From: Thiomonas sp. X19
Lineage (GTDB): Bacteria > Pseudomonadota > Gammaproteobacteria > Burkholderiales > Burkholderiaceae_C
Direction: 5' to 3'
DNA length: 64,000 nucleotides
Assembly (NCBI RefSeq): GCF_900089495.1
Contig: NZ_LT605203.1
Location: 3,935,427-3,999,426 of the forward strand
Shown: piece by piece, positions 50,632-58,610 of the stretch
Numbering within the stretch: position 1 is the first letter of the stretch
Layout of the letters: every line of letters starts with the position of its first letter
Program-made: the position numbers and the translations under genes
The notes under the pieces: model-generated
Databases searched by the model: none
What the model saw: the letters and a program-made list of their open reading frames with translations, nothing else
Told to the model about the DNA's origin: nothing

Positions 50632-52055
50632 CGGAAAAACACCAGGTCGAGGATGGCGAAGGCGGGCAGCAACACCGCGAACGACCAGCCCATATAGCCG
50701 AAGAACGAGGGCATGCGCACGCCGCGATGCTCGGCGATGGCCTTGACCATGAAGTTGGGCGCATTGCCGATATAGGTCAACGCGCCCATGAACACGGCGC
50801 CGGTGGAGATGGCGACCAGCGTGGTGGCCTGCGCCATGAGGTGGGCCGCGTCGCCGCCGGCCAGATTGAAGAACACCAGATAGGTCGGCGCGTTGTCCAG
50901 AAACGCGGACAGCAGGCCGGTGAGCCAGAAATACGCCGCGCTGACGGGCTGGCCTTGCGCGTCGCTGGTCAGGCGCACCAACCCGGCAAGCGCGCCGCCG
51001 CTACCGGCGCGCAGGATGGCGATGACCGGGATGATGGTGAGGAAGATGCCCAGGAACAGCTTGCCCACCTCGATCATCGGCCCCCAGTTGAAGTGGTTTT
51101 CCTCGCGCGCCTCACGCGGTGTGGTGCGCAGGGACAGCAGCGCCACGAGAACCAGCGCCGCATCGCGCGTGAGGTTCTGCGGTTCCAGCTCCTGGCCCAG
51201 CACATGCACGGTCAAGCCGGGTTTCCAGATGCCGCTGTGCAGCACCGCGGCGACGATGGCCGCCAGCCACAGCACGTTCCAGGCGCCGATGATGCGGATG
51301 GGGCTGTCGGGCGAGGGATCGACGGGTTTGCGCTCGTCCTCGCGCCGCCAGTACCAGCGGTCGAGCAGATAGAACCCCGCCAGCAGCAGCGCGCAGAGCA
51401 AGGCGGTGGGCGCGAACAGGTGGCGCAGGGTCCAGAAGAAATCCACGCCCTTGAGAAAGCCGAGAAACAAGGGCGGATCGCCCAGCGGGGTGAGCGCGCC
51501 GCCCGCGTTGGCCACCAGGAAGATGAAGAACACCAGCACGTGGGCGTTGTGCCTGCGCGCGTCGTTGGCGCGGATGACCGGGCGCACCATCAGCATGGCC
51601 GCGCCCGTGGTGCCCATGACACTGGCCAGCGCGGTGCCGATGGCCAGCAGCGCGGTGTTCTGCGCCGGGCTGCCGTGCAGATTGCCGCGCACCGCGATGC
51701 CGCCGCTGACGGTGTAGAGCGCGGTGAGCAGCAGCACGAATGGCAGGTACTCCTGCAGCAGCGTGTGCAGGACCGCGTCGGCGGCGACGCCGGCGCCGTA
51801 GGTGGCGGAAAACGGCAGCAGGAACAGCAGCGCCCAGCCACCGGCGATCTTGCCCTGATGGTGGTGCCACAGCCCGGGCGCGAGCAGCGGCAGCAAGGCG
51901 ATGGACAGCAGCATGGCGGCGAAGGGCAGGCCCCACCACAGGCTCAGCGTGGCGGCATCGACACCATGTGCGGCGGTCGCTGCGGCTTGCGACAGGCCCG
52001 GCACGAGCAGCAGCGCGCCAGGAAGGCCCAGCCGCAAACCCCGATCAAGCCGCAT
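50628..52055 (-). CDS. Sodium:proton antiporter-like membrane protein (ion transporter superfamily)
   Basis: 475-aa protein with about 11-12 membrane helices. A short N-terminal signal-like helix (GLPGALLLVPGLSQA) is followed by paired transport motifs such as NAGGALTPLGDPPLFLGFL and FLDNAPTYLVFFN, typical of the NhaD/CitMHS/ArsB type superfamily. The GALTPLGDPP loop is usual in NhaD-like proteins. The start is 11 bases inside the lutC end. The ion is not certain; it could also carry a small organic anion. Confidence 0.85.
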   Translation of the reverse strand: MRLDRGLRLGLPGALLLVPGLSQAAATAAHGVDAATLSLWWGLPFAAMLLSIALLPLLAPGLWHHHQGKIAGGWALLFLLPFSATYGAGVAADAVLHTLLQEYLPFVLLLTALYTVSGGIAVRGNLHGSPAQNTALLAIGTALASVMGTTGAAMLMVRPVIRANDARRHNAHVLVFFIFLVANAGGALTPLGDPPLFLGFLKGVDFFWTLRHLFAPTALLCALLLAGFYLLDRWYWRREDERKPVDPSPDSPIRIIGAWNVLWLAAIVAAVLHSGIWKPGLTVHVLGQELEPQNLTRDAALVLVALLSLRTTPREAREENHFNWGPMIEVGKLFLGIFLTIIPVIAILRAGSGGALAGLVRLTSDAQGQPVSAAYFWLTGLLSAFLDNAPTYLVFFNLAGGDAAHLMAQATTLVAISTGAVFMGALTYIGNAPNFMVKAIAEHRGVRMPSFFGYMGWSFAVLLPAFAILDLVFFR

Positions 52056-52707
52056 CGACGATCACCACATGCACGCGGTACGGCCCGTGGGCGCCCAGCA
52101 CGATGGTCTGCTCGATGTCGCCGGTGCGCGACGGCCCGGACACGATGTTGAGCGCGCGCGGCACGGCCCCGCGCTCCGCGCGCAGCAGCGCGAAGGCGTC
52201 TTCCAGCGTGGGCAGGATGCGGCTGCGCGGCACCAGCGCGACGTGGGTTTGCGGCAGCAGATGGACCGAAGCCGGGGTCCGCGGGCCCGAAGCCAGAACC
52301 AGGGAGCCGGTTTCGGCCACGGCGCAGAAGCAGGCGGTGATGCCCACGGCGTCCGCGTCGTGCGCGCGCCGCAGCTGCGCCGCCAGCCCCGCCTCGGCCC
52401 AGGGCAGATGGCCCAGCTCGGGCCAGACCGCCGCGGCCAGCGGCAGCGCGCCGGTCCGCAGGTAGGCCGCCACCGCGGCTGGCGCCGCCGCCCAGTCGGC
52501 CACATGCTCCAGCGTGGTCTGCAGCGCCTGGGCCTGTTGCGCGAAACGCTGCGCCATGTCACTGCCGAGCGCGGGCTGGGGACCGCGCAGGTGGTTGGCG
52601 ATGTCGGCCTCGGCAGCGCGGTGCTCGGCGGGCTTGAGCCGCGCATCGCGCCGCTGGCGGGCGCGTATGCGGTCGAGGATGGCTTGTCGTGCGGTGGCGG
52701 TCTCCAT
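52045..52707 (-). CDS. lutC: LutC/YkgG-type lactate utilisation protein
   Basis: 220-aa LUD-domain protein, the third part of the LutABC lactate-oxidising complex. The start METATARQAILDRIRARQ (52707) is preferred over the longer frame, which is antisense-like upstream. Family parts are ITACFCAVAETGSLVLASGP, LLPQTHVALVPRSRILPTLEDAF and IVSGPSRTGDIEQTIVLGAHGP. It is separated from lutAB (15240-17392) by 35 kb and lies between pncB and the antiporter gene. Confidence 0.92.
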   Translation of the reverse strand: METATARQAILDRIRARQRRDARLKPAEHRAAEADIANHLRGPQPALGSDMAQRFAQQAQALQTTLEHVADWAAAPAAVAAYLRTGALPLAAAVWPELGHLPWAEAGLAAQLRRAHDADAVGITACFCAVAETGSLVLASGPRTPASVHLLPQTHVALVPRSRILPTLEDAFALLRAERGAVPRALNIVSGPSRTGDIEQTIVLGAHGPYRVHVVIVDAA

Positions 52708-52765
52708 GGGTCGGATGATAGGAGTTCGGACGGCCTGCGCGCCTCGGCCCGGCACGAAACCGGCC

Positions 52766-53986
52766 TCAGCCGCCTTCGGGCTCGGCCTCGGGCAGCACCG
52801 CCTGGGGCGGGATGTCGAACACCTCGCGCAGGTAGGCGATGTAGGCCGGGTCCAGCACCTGGTTCTTGCCGGGCGAATCGCTGATCTTGGCCACCGGCTG
52901 GCCATTGCAGCGCACCATCTTGATGACCATCTGCGCCGGCGCGTGGCCCAGGTCGTGCGTCAGGTGCGTGCCGATGCCGAAGGCCAGCTGGGCGCGGCCA
53001 TGGAAGAGCCGGTACAGATCGATCACGCGGTCGACGGTCAGTGCGTCGCTGAAGACCAGCGTTTTGGTGCGCGGGTCGATACGGTGCTGCTGGTAGTGCG
53101 CGATGAGCGCCTCGCCCCAGGCCACCGGGTCGCCCGAGTCGTGCCGGGCGCCGTCGAACAGTTTGCAGAAGTACAGATCGAAGTCGCGCAGGAAGGCCTG
53201 CAGGCCGTAGACGTCCGACAGCGCGATGCCGAGGTCGCCGCGGTATTCCTGCGCCCAGGTCTCGAGGGCGAAGGTCTGGCTGTCGCGCAGGCGCGGGCCC
53301 AGCGCCTGGCAGGCCTGCAGGTACTCGTGCGCCATGGTGCCCAGTGGCGTGAGCCCGTGGCGCATGGCGTACATCACATTGCTGGTGCCCGCCAACTGCG
53401 CGCCGAGGCTGCTTTTGAGCGTGCGCAGAACCTCGTCGTGCCAGTGCTTCGAATAGCGCCGGCGCGTGCCGTAGTCGGCGATGCGCACGCCCTCCAGGCC
53501 GGGCTGCCGCAAGGCGGCCGCCTTGCCCCGCAGGCGCCTGCGGCCAAGATCCAGATCCGGCGCGGGCACGGCGTGGCGAAAGTACACCTCGTTGACGATG
53601 GCCAGCAGCGGCACCTCGAACAGGATGGTGTGCAGCCACGGCCCGTGGATACGCAATTCGATGCCGCCGGTCTCGCGCCCCGCCGCGTCGCGCGCCGGCG
53701 CCAGAACGATGGCCTTGCGGTTGAGCTGGAACAAGCCGAGGAAGTCGATGAAATCGCTCTTGATGAAGCGCAGGCCGCGCAGGTAATCCAGTTCGTCCGC
53801 ACGAAACCGCAGGCTGCACAGATGGGCGATTTCACGCTCGATGGCGTCGATGTGCCGCGCCAGGTCCAGCCCCGGCGTGCGACAGGTGAAGCGGTATTCC
53901 ACCTGGGCCGCCGGAAAGTGATGCAGCGCCACCTGCATCATGGTGAACTTGTACAGGTCGGTGTCGAGCAGCGAGTCGATGATCAT
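52766..53986 (-). CDS. pncB: Nicotinate phosphoribosyltransferase
   Basis: Makes nicotinate mononucleotide from nicotinate and PRPP in NAD salvage. The 406-aa protein starts [18 protein letters not shown]. Key parts are [45 protein letters not shown] and [13 protein letters not shown], where the His is the one phosphorylated in this family. The terminal [16 protein letters not shown] is normal. The start overlaps the DUF1992 stop by 4 bases. lutC follows 58 bases downstream. Confidence 0.95.
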   Translation of the reverse strand: MIIDSLLDTDLYKFTMMQVALHHFPAAQVEYRFTCRTPGLDLARHIDAIEREIAHLCSLRFRADELDYLRGLRFIKSDFIDFLGLFQLNRKAIVLAPARDAAGRETGGIELRIHGPWLHTILFEVPLLAIVNEVYFRHAVPAPDLDLGRRRLRGKAAALRQPGLEGVRIADYGTRRRYSKHWHDEVLRTLKSSLGAQLAGTSNVMYAMRHGLTPLGTMAHEYLQACQALGPRLRDSQTFALETWAQEYRGDLGIALSDVYGLQAFLRDFDLYFCKLFDGARHDSGDPVAWGEALIAHYQQHRIDPRTKTLVFSDALTVDRVIDLYRLFHGRAQLAFGIGTHLTHDLGHAPAQMVIKMVRCNGQPVAKISDSPGKNQVLDPAYIAYLREVFDIPPQAVLPEAEPEGG

Positions 53987-54348
53987 GGCTGCGGGCGCGG
54001 CGCCTCGGGCTGCCGGGGCGCGCGGCCCGGCTCCGGCTCGCGCGCATCCGCTTCGGCGGTTTGGGCCATGCCGGCCGGCGCCCGGCGCTGGTGGTTCAAC
54101 CCCTTGCGCCTGAGCCCGGCGGCCCATAGCAGGCGCAGTTGCGCGCGTTCGCGCTGCCGTGCCGCCGCGCCGCACGGCAGCTTGCTGGCACGCTCGAGCA
54201 AGCCCAGGGCGAGCCGGCTCTGGGTGTCGAGCAGCGCATCGCGCGGCTGCACGTCCAGCGGCCGCCCCGCGCCGGGCAGGTGGTCGAACGCGCCGTCCAG
54301 GAGGGCCTGGGCGATGCGGGCCGCGCCGATCCACGCCAGCGCGTTCAT
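53983..54348 (-). CDS. DUF1992 / DnaJ-homologue subfamily C28-like protein
   Basis: 121-aa protein with the short DUF1992 motif near the N-terminus: [20 protein letters not shown]. The middle ([14 protein letters not shown]) continues the family; the last 45 residues are Pro/Ala/Arg-rich and probably unordered. The biological role of the family in bacteria is not known. It overlaps both the nitroreductase and pncB genes by 4 bases. Confidence 0.8.
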   Translation of the reverse strand: MNALAWIGAARIAQALLDGAFDHLPGAGRPLDVQPRDALLDTQSRLALGLLERASKLPCGAAARQRERAQLRLLWAAGLRRKGLNHQRRAPAGMAQTAEADAREPEPGRAPRQPEAPRPQP

Positions 54349-55079
54349 GCCAGGAATCTCGCGAATTCGGATACCGGAACGCGCTCGGTCACCAGGGTGT
54401 TTTCAATCGCCACCGGGTCCGCCCAGCCCAGCGACATGCCGCACACCACCTGCTGCTGCGGGCCCAGGCCTAGTTCGTCCTCGATGATGCGATGGAACTG
54501 GCAGAACGCCGCCTGCGGGCAGGTGTCGAGCCCGCGCGCCCGCGCCGCGACCATGATGTTCTGCAGGAACATGCCGTAGTCCAGCCAACTGCCCAGCTCC
54601 ATGATGCGGTCGATGGTGAAGATCAGCCCCACGGGGGCATCGAAGAACAGGTAGTTGCGCCGGTGCTGGGCGTGCATCGCCGCCTTGTCGCCCTTGGCGA
54701 TGCCCAGCAGACCGTACAAGTCCCAGCCCACCTTGCGGCGGCGGTCGATGTAGGGCGACACCCATTGCCGCGGGTAGTAGGCGTATTCCTCGGTGTGCTG
54801 CGCTTCCTGCGCGGGATCGTCGTAGGCGGCGGCGAGGCGCGCGCTCAGGCGCTGGCGCGCCGCGCCGGTGAGCACGTGCACCTGCCAGGGCTGGGTGTTG
54901 GTGCCGGAGGGCGCGCGCGCGGAGACTTGCAAGATGGCTTCGATCGTTGCGCGCGACACCGGCGTGGGCAGGAAGCGGCGGATGGAGCGGCGGCTGGTGA
55001 TGGCGGCGTCCACCGAGGCCGCGCCAGGGAACTCCGTGGCATCGGCATCCGCCGTCGTGGGCATGCTGGGCTTGATCAT
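54345..55079 (-). CDS. Nitroreductase-family flavoprotein
   Basis: 244-aa FMN-dependent oxidoreductase. The start at ATG 55079 ([19 protein letters not shown]) gives the expected N-terminus. Family motifs are [37 protein letters not shown] and the C-terminal [10 protein letters not shown] with FMN-binding residues. The substrate could be a nitroaromatic or quinone; the sequence does not resemble BluB closely. It is the first gene of a coupled three-gene set with DUF1992 and pncB. Confidence 0.9.
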   Translation of the reverse strand: MIKPSMPTTADADATEFPGAASVDAAITSRRSIRRFLPTPVSRATIEAILQVSARAPSGTNTQPWQVHVLTGAARQRLSARLAAAYDDPAQEAQHTEEYAYYPRQWVSPYIDRRRKVGWDLYGLLGIAKGDKAAMHAQHRRNYLFFDAPVGLIFTIDRIMELGSWLDYGMFLQNIMVAARARGLDTCPQAAFCQFHRIIEDELGLGPQQQVVCGMSLGWADPVAIENTLVTERVPVSEFARFLA

Positions 55080-55301
55080 GCGGAAAAGTGTATTGCCCGG
55101 CCGGGGAATGTGCCGCCGCGCTGAAAGCGCCACCGACCCAGCGCTTGCGGGCACGTGGCCGCCCGCATGTTGCGGCGCGACAGTGCAATCTCCCGGTTTT
55201 CTCGTGCCCAAGCGGAAAAACCGCTTCCGCAAACATGGGATTGCCACCCAATCGAAAGACGCAATCTGTTGTTTTATATGGATTTTTTATGGTGCACCGA
55301 C

Positions 55302-55324
55302 TTTTTGTTGCGACGCAACAAAAA
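55302..55324. promoter_or_regulatory. Candidate PhaR operator of the phasin gene
   Basis: A perfect 11-bp inverted repeat with a one-base centre, TTTTTGTTGCG-A-CGCAACAAAAA. It ends 5 bases before the -35 box of the phasin promoter. PhaR, the polyhydroxyalkanoate-responsive repressor, binds TTGC/GCAA-type palindromes at phasin promoters; the assignment to PhaR is an inference. Confidence 0.6.
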
Positions 55325-55329
55325 AGGGC

Positions 55330-55357
55330 TTGACAAGTCAACTTCGCGATCTAGAAT
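55330..55357 (+). promoter_or_regulatory. Sigma-70 promoter of phaP
   Basis: TTGACA (55330-55335) and TAGAAT (55352-55357) are separated by 16 bases. This is the best promoter in the window: a perfect -35 and 5 of 6 bases in the -10. Confidence 0.8.
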
Positions 55358-55476
55358 TGCCCTTGTGCGCTGCACCAATATGCATGCCGGGAACAGAGGC
55401 CAGTGTCATGAAAATGACTTGGCACCCAGTCAAAATCGTGCATGCTGTCCTGTTAACTTTGGAAGTCTAGGAGCCC

Positions 55477-56031
55477 ATGATGATGACCCCCGAGCAAATG
55501 ATCGCCGCGCAAAAGTCCCAACTCGAAGCCATGTTTGCCCTGACCGGCAAGGCTGTCGATGGCTTGGAGAAAATGGTTGAGCTGAATATGCAAACCATGA
55601 AAACCGCCATGCACGAAACCTCCGAGGCCGCCATGGCCGCCTTGTCCGTGAAAGACATTCAGGAACTGGTCGCGATGCAGCCGGGCATGGCCCAGCCCAT
55701 GGCCGAGAAGATGTTGTCCTACTCGCACCACCTGTATGAAATTGCCTCGGGCACGCAGGCTGAATTCGCCAAGGCCATCGAAGCCAACGCCGCTGAAGCG
55801 CACAAGAAAATGCAGGCGCTGGTCGACACGGCCGTGAAGAACGCCCCTGCCGGCACCGAAACCGCCGTGGCCATGATGAAAAGCGCCATGAGCGCCGCCA
55901 ACAGCGCCTACGACACCGTGCAAAAAGCCAGCAAGCAGGCTGCCGAAGTGGTGGAAGCCAACTTCAACACCGTGACCAACACGGCGATGAAGGCCGCCCA
56001 AACCAGCTCACGCGGCAAGCGCACGGCCTGA
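55477..56031 (+). CDS. phaP: Phasin, polyhydroxyalkanoate granule protein
   Basis: 184-aa helical, Ala-, Met- and Gln-rich protein that coats PHA granules. The Phasin_2 pattern is seen in MIAAQKSQLEAMFALTGKA, VDGLEKMVELNMQTMKTAM and SHHLYEIASGTQAEFAKAIE. No Cys, signal or membrane segment. AGGAG ends 3 bases before ATG 55477, so ATG 55480 or 55483 may be the real start. It has its own promoter with a palindrome upstream and a terminator about 190 bases downstream. Confidence 0.92.
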   Translation: MMMTPEQMIAAQKSQLEAMFALTGKAVDGLEKMVELNMQTMKTAMHETSEAAMAALSVKDIQELVAMQPGMAQPMAEKMLSYSHHLYEIASGTQAEFAKAIEANAAEAHKKMQALVDTAVKNAPAGTETAVAMMKSAMSAANSAYDTVQKASKQAAEVVEANFNTVTNTAMKAAQTSSRGKRTA

Positions 56032-56215
56032 GCCAGAGCCGCACCGACCATCGAACGCTTCAGGGTTGGCGCGCAACACCGCCGCCCTGGGATGAACAAG
56101 ATTCAAGAGGGGTGGCGCTGCGCTTGCTCGCATGTTTTCAACCGCACAGTCAACCTGACCACACAGAATTCAGTCGTTGAACCGTTTGTCTCCTCGGTAC
56201 TTCCAAGTACCTTTT

Positions 56216-56243
56216 AAGCCGGTCGTTCTGACCGGCTTTTTTT
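56216..56243 (+). terminator. Rho-independent terminator downstream of phaP
   Basis: A 9-bp stem AAGCCGGTC / GACCGGCTT with loop GTTCT is followed by seven T. Between the phaP stop and this hairpin (56032-56215) no gene is seen. Confidence 0.9.
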
Positions 56244-56336
56244 ATGGGCGCGAGGATGCAACCGGCTGTCCGCTCAATCCCGAGGCAGACATGACAATAG
56301 CGCGGACTGCCCCGCAACCTGGCCTTGAAGGACACC

Positions 56337-57134
56337 ATGATCGAGCCCCTGCTATTGACCACGGCCCGCGTTTCCACGTTCGACAACGACCGGGCGCTGA
56401 CTGGCGCGAGCGGCTTCCTGTTCGAGCGCGACGCGCACCTGTTTCTGGTCACCAGCCGCCATGTGGTGATCGACAAGCCGAGCAAACACTTCCCCAATCG
56501 CATCGAGATCGAACTGCATACCGATGCAGACAACCTCACGCGTTCGACGGCGCTCTCGGTGCTGCTGTACCGCGACGGCAAGTCCGTCTGGCGCCAGGGA
56601 TGCGATGCCGCCGGCGAGATCGACGTGGCGGTGATCGAACTCGACCGCTCGGCGCTGCCAGAGTCTGTTGTGCTGCGCTGCTTCACGCCCGAACATCTGC
56701 CCAGCTCGCTCGAAGCCGTGGAGGTGGGAAGCTCGCTGCTGATCGTCGGTTTCCCGCTGGGCTTTCACGACACGCTGCATCACCTGCCGGTGGTGCGCCA
56801 GGCGGTGATTGCCTCCTCCTTCGGCATGCGGTTCCAGGGCCAGGGCTATTTCCTCACCGATGGGCGCACGCACCGCGGCACCAGCGGCGCGCCCGTGGTG
56901 ATGCGCAACACGGACGGCGACGCCGAGTTGCCGTGGACCCTTCTGGGCGTGCACTCCATGCGCATCGACATGCGCGGACGCGATTTGCAACTCGACGAAT
57001 CGCTCGGCTTGAACTGCGCCTGGTACGCCGACATCCTGCTGACACTGACGGCACCTGAAGCGCAAGACCTCTTGCCCGACGACGAAGGCGCGAGTGCAGC
57101 GGCCGACGCGAACTTGGCCACGGGTGGGACTTGA
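56337..57134 (+). CDS. Trypsin-like serine peptidase without signal peptide
   Basis: 265-aa protein with a complete chymotrypsin-fold triad: His in LFLVTSRHVVID (about residue 40), Asp in EIDVAVIELD (about 97) and Ser in RGTSGAPVVM (about 182). No signal peptide, PDZ or membrane segment is present, so it is a stand-alone cytosolic protease or protease-like protein. ATG 56337 with AAGGA 4 bases upstream is preferred to the TTG 4 codons earlier. The substrate is unknown and the neighbours give no hint. Confidence 0.8.
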   Translation: MIEPLLLTTARVSTFDNDRALTGASGFLFERDAHLFLVTSRHVVIDKPSKHFPNRIEIELHTDADNLTRSTALSVLLYRDGKSVWRQGCDAAGEIDVAVIELDRSALPESVVLRCFTPEHLPSSLEAVEVGSSLLIVGFPLGFHDTLHHLPVVRQAVIASSFGMRFQGQGYFLTDGRTHRGTSGAPVVMRNTDGDAELPWTLLGVHSMRIDMRGRDLQLDESLGLNCAWYADILLTLTAPEAQDLLPDDEGASAAADANLATGGT

Positions 57135-57200
57135 CACCAGCCAGCCGCAGCGCCCGGCTACGGCTGAGAGCTGGCTCAGGTCATGCAGGAGGTGGCCTAA

Positions 57201-58214
57201 TCACGCCGCCCGCTGCGTGCGGCTGTCAAGCTCGGTGAGCAGCGCCAGCATGGCCTCGGTCAAGGGCATGGCGATGCCGGCGCGCCGGGCCAGTTCCACC
57301 GGGGCGCCGAGCAGGGGCTGCACTTCCAGCGGCCGGCCGCGCTCCAGGTCTTGCAGGGTGGAGGGCTTGACCGGGCCGATGCCGCGGCCGATGGCAATGC
57401 GCTTCTCGGCATCCACCTGCGGGTCGCAGCCATAGGCGCGGGTGAGCGCGATCAGCTCCTGCATGACGCCACGCACCAGGTCGAGCAGGCCAGGGCTGGC
57501 GCAAATCTGGTCCATGCGCGCGCGGGTGAGCGCGGCCACCGGGTTGAACGAGGCGTTGCCGATGAGCTTCATCCAGATGGCGTCGCGAATGCGCGCGGTG
57601 GGTTTGGGGTCGCATCCGGCTTCGCGCAACGCGGCGGCGAGCGCTTCCACGCGCGGACTCAAACCCGCCGTCCCCTGCGCTGGATGGGCAGGCTCGCCGA
57701 TGACGTAACGGTACTGGCCGTTGGCCTTGATGACACCCGGCGCCGTGACCTCGGACGCGCTATGCACCACGCAGCCGACGATGTGCGCGAGGTCGAGCGC
57801 GCCGGCCATGCTGCCGTCCGGGTCGAGGCAGGCGATGCGCGCAGCGCTGCCGTCGGCCGCCAGCGCCTGCGGGCTGGTGTCGCCGTGGAAATACCACCAG
57901 GGCAGACCGTTGATCGCCGGCAGCACCACGGTGTCCTGCTGCAGCATGCTGCCAAGGCGTGGCAGCAGCGGGGCAATCTGGTGGGCCTTCATGCCCAGCA
58001 CGATCAAGTCTTGCGGGCCGAAATCTTCGGGTCGGTCGCTGGCTTGCAGCTGCGCCGTCTCGTCGCCAGCCGGGTCTTGCAAACGCAGACCCCGGGCGCG
58101 TATGGCCTGCAGATGCGCGCCGCGCGCGACCACACCCACCGCATGCCCGGCCCGCGCCAGCTTCACCGCAAGGCTGCCGCCCACCGCTCCCGCGCCCACC
58201 ACCACAACCCGCAT
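57201..58214 (-). CDS. Ketopantoate reductase-family protein (PanE/ApbA)
   Basis: 337-aa NADPH-dependent reductase of the 2-dehydropantoate 2-reductase family. The N-terminal Rossmann motif is MRVVVVGAGAVGGSLAVKLA. The C-terminal domain has IRDAIWMKLIGNASFNPVAALT with the catalytic Lys and the Asn and Ser of the family. ATG 58214 has GGGAG 7 bases upstream; ATG 58220 is possible. Many genomes have several paralogues, so a role in pantothenate synthesis is likely but not certain. It is the last core gene before the integron. Confidence 0.88.
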   Translation of the reverse strand: MRVVVVGAGAVGGSLAVKLARAGHAVGVVARGAHLQAIRARGLRLQDPAGDETAQLQASDRPEDFGPQDLIVLGMKAHQIAPLLPRLGSMLQQDTVVLPAINGLPWWYFHGDTSPQALAADGSAARIACLDPDGSMAGALDLAHIVGCVVHSASEVTAPGVIKANGQYRYVIGEPAHPAQGTAGLSPRVEALAAALREAGCDPKPTARIRDAIWMKLIGNASFNPVAALTRARMDQICASPGLLDLVRGVMQELIALTRAYGCDPQVDAEKRIAIGRGIGPVKPSTLQDLERGRPLEVQPLLGAPVELARRAGIAMPLTEAMLALLTELDSRTQRAA

Positions 58215-58438
58215 CGCCATGCTCCCGTCACGCGCTTTCGCCTGTTCGCGCATCCATTCGTCCCGGCACCCAATCCGTCGCCGGTTGGTTCTGCCGTCCT
58301 GCCGCATGGTAGGAGTTGCCGTCCCGGTTCGCCGACTCCTTGCCATGGTTGCACTACCCCATAGGCGCGGCGATGGACGCAAAGTTTTTCCATCGCCACG
58401 ACCCCGGGCACGGAAAAAATACCGCACTGGCCCTAACT

Positions 58439-58603
58439 GGCTGTTGAAATACCTCGGTCACGGCTGGCGCCATAGAAAAAACCCATGACCAACCGATAAA
58501 GGCGGCCTTTTCTGCATCTTTGCCGACCTTCAAGCGCTCCCGAGTGCCATGGCGATAGGTTCAAACGATAGCTCGAAGTCCCGAAAACAGTATTTCAACA
58601 ACC
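58439..58603. repeat. 165-bp MITE-like element
   Basis: The ends GGCTGTTGAAATAC (58439-58452) and GTATTTCAACAACC (58590-58603) are inverted copies with one mismatch in 14. The interior encodes nothing. The ends resemble those of some insertion sequences, so it could be a non-autonomous element. The right end abuts the split attC core at 58604. No clear target duplication was found. The bases from 58215 to 58438 hold no gene. Confidence 0.5.
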
Positions 58604-58610
58604 TGCTAAC

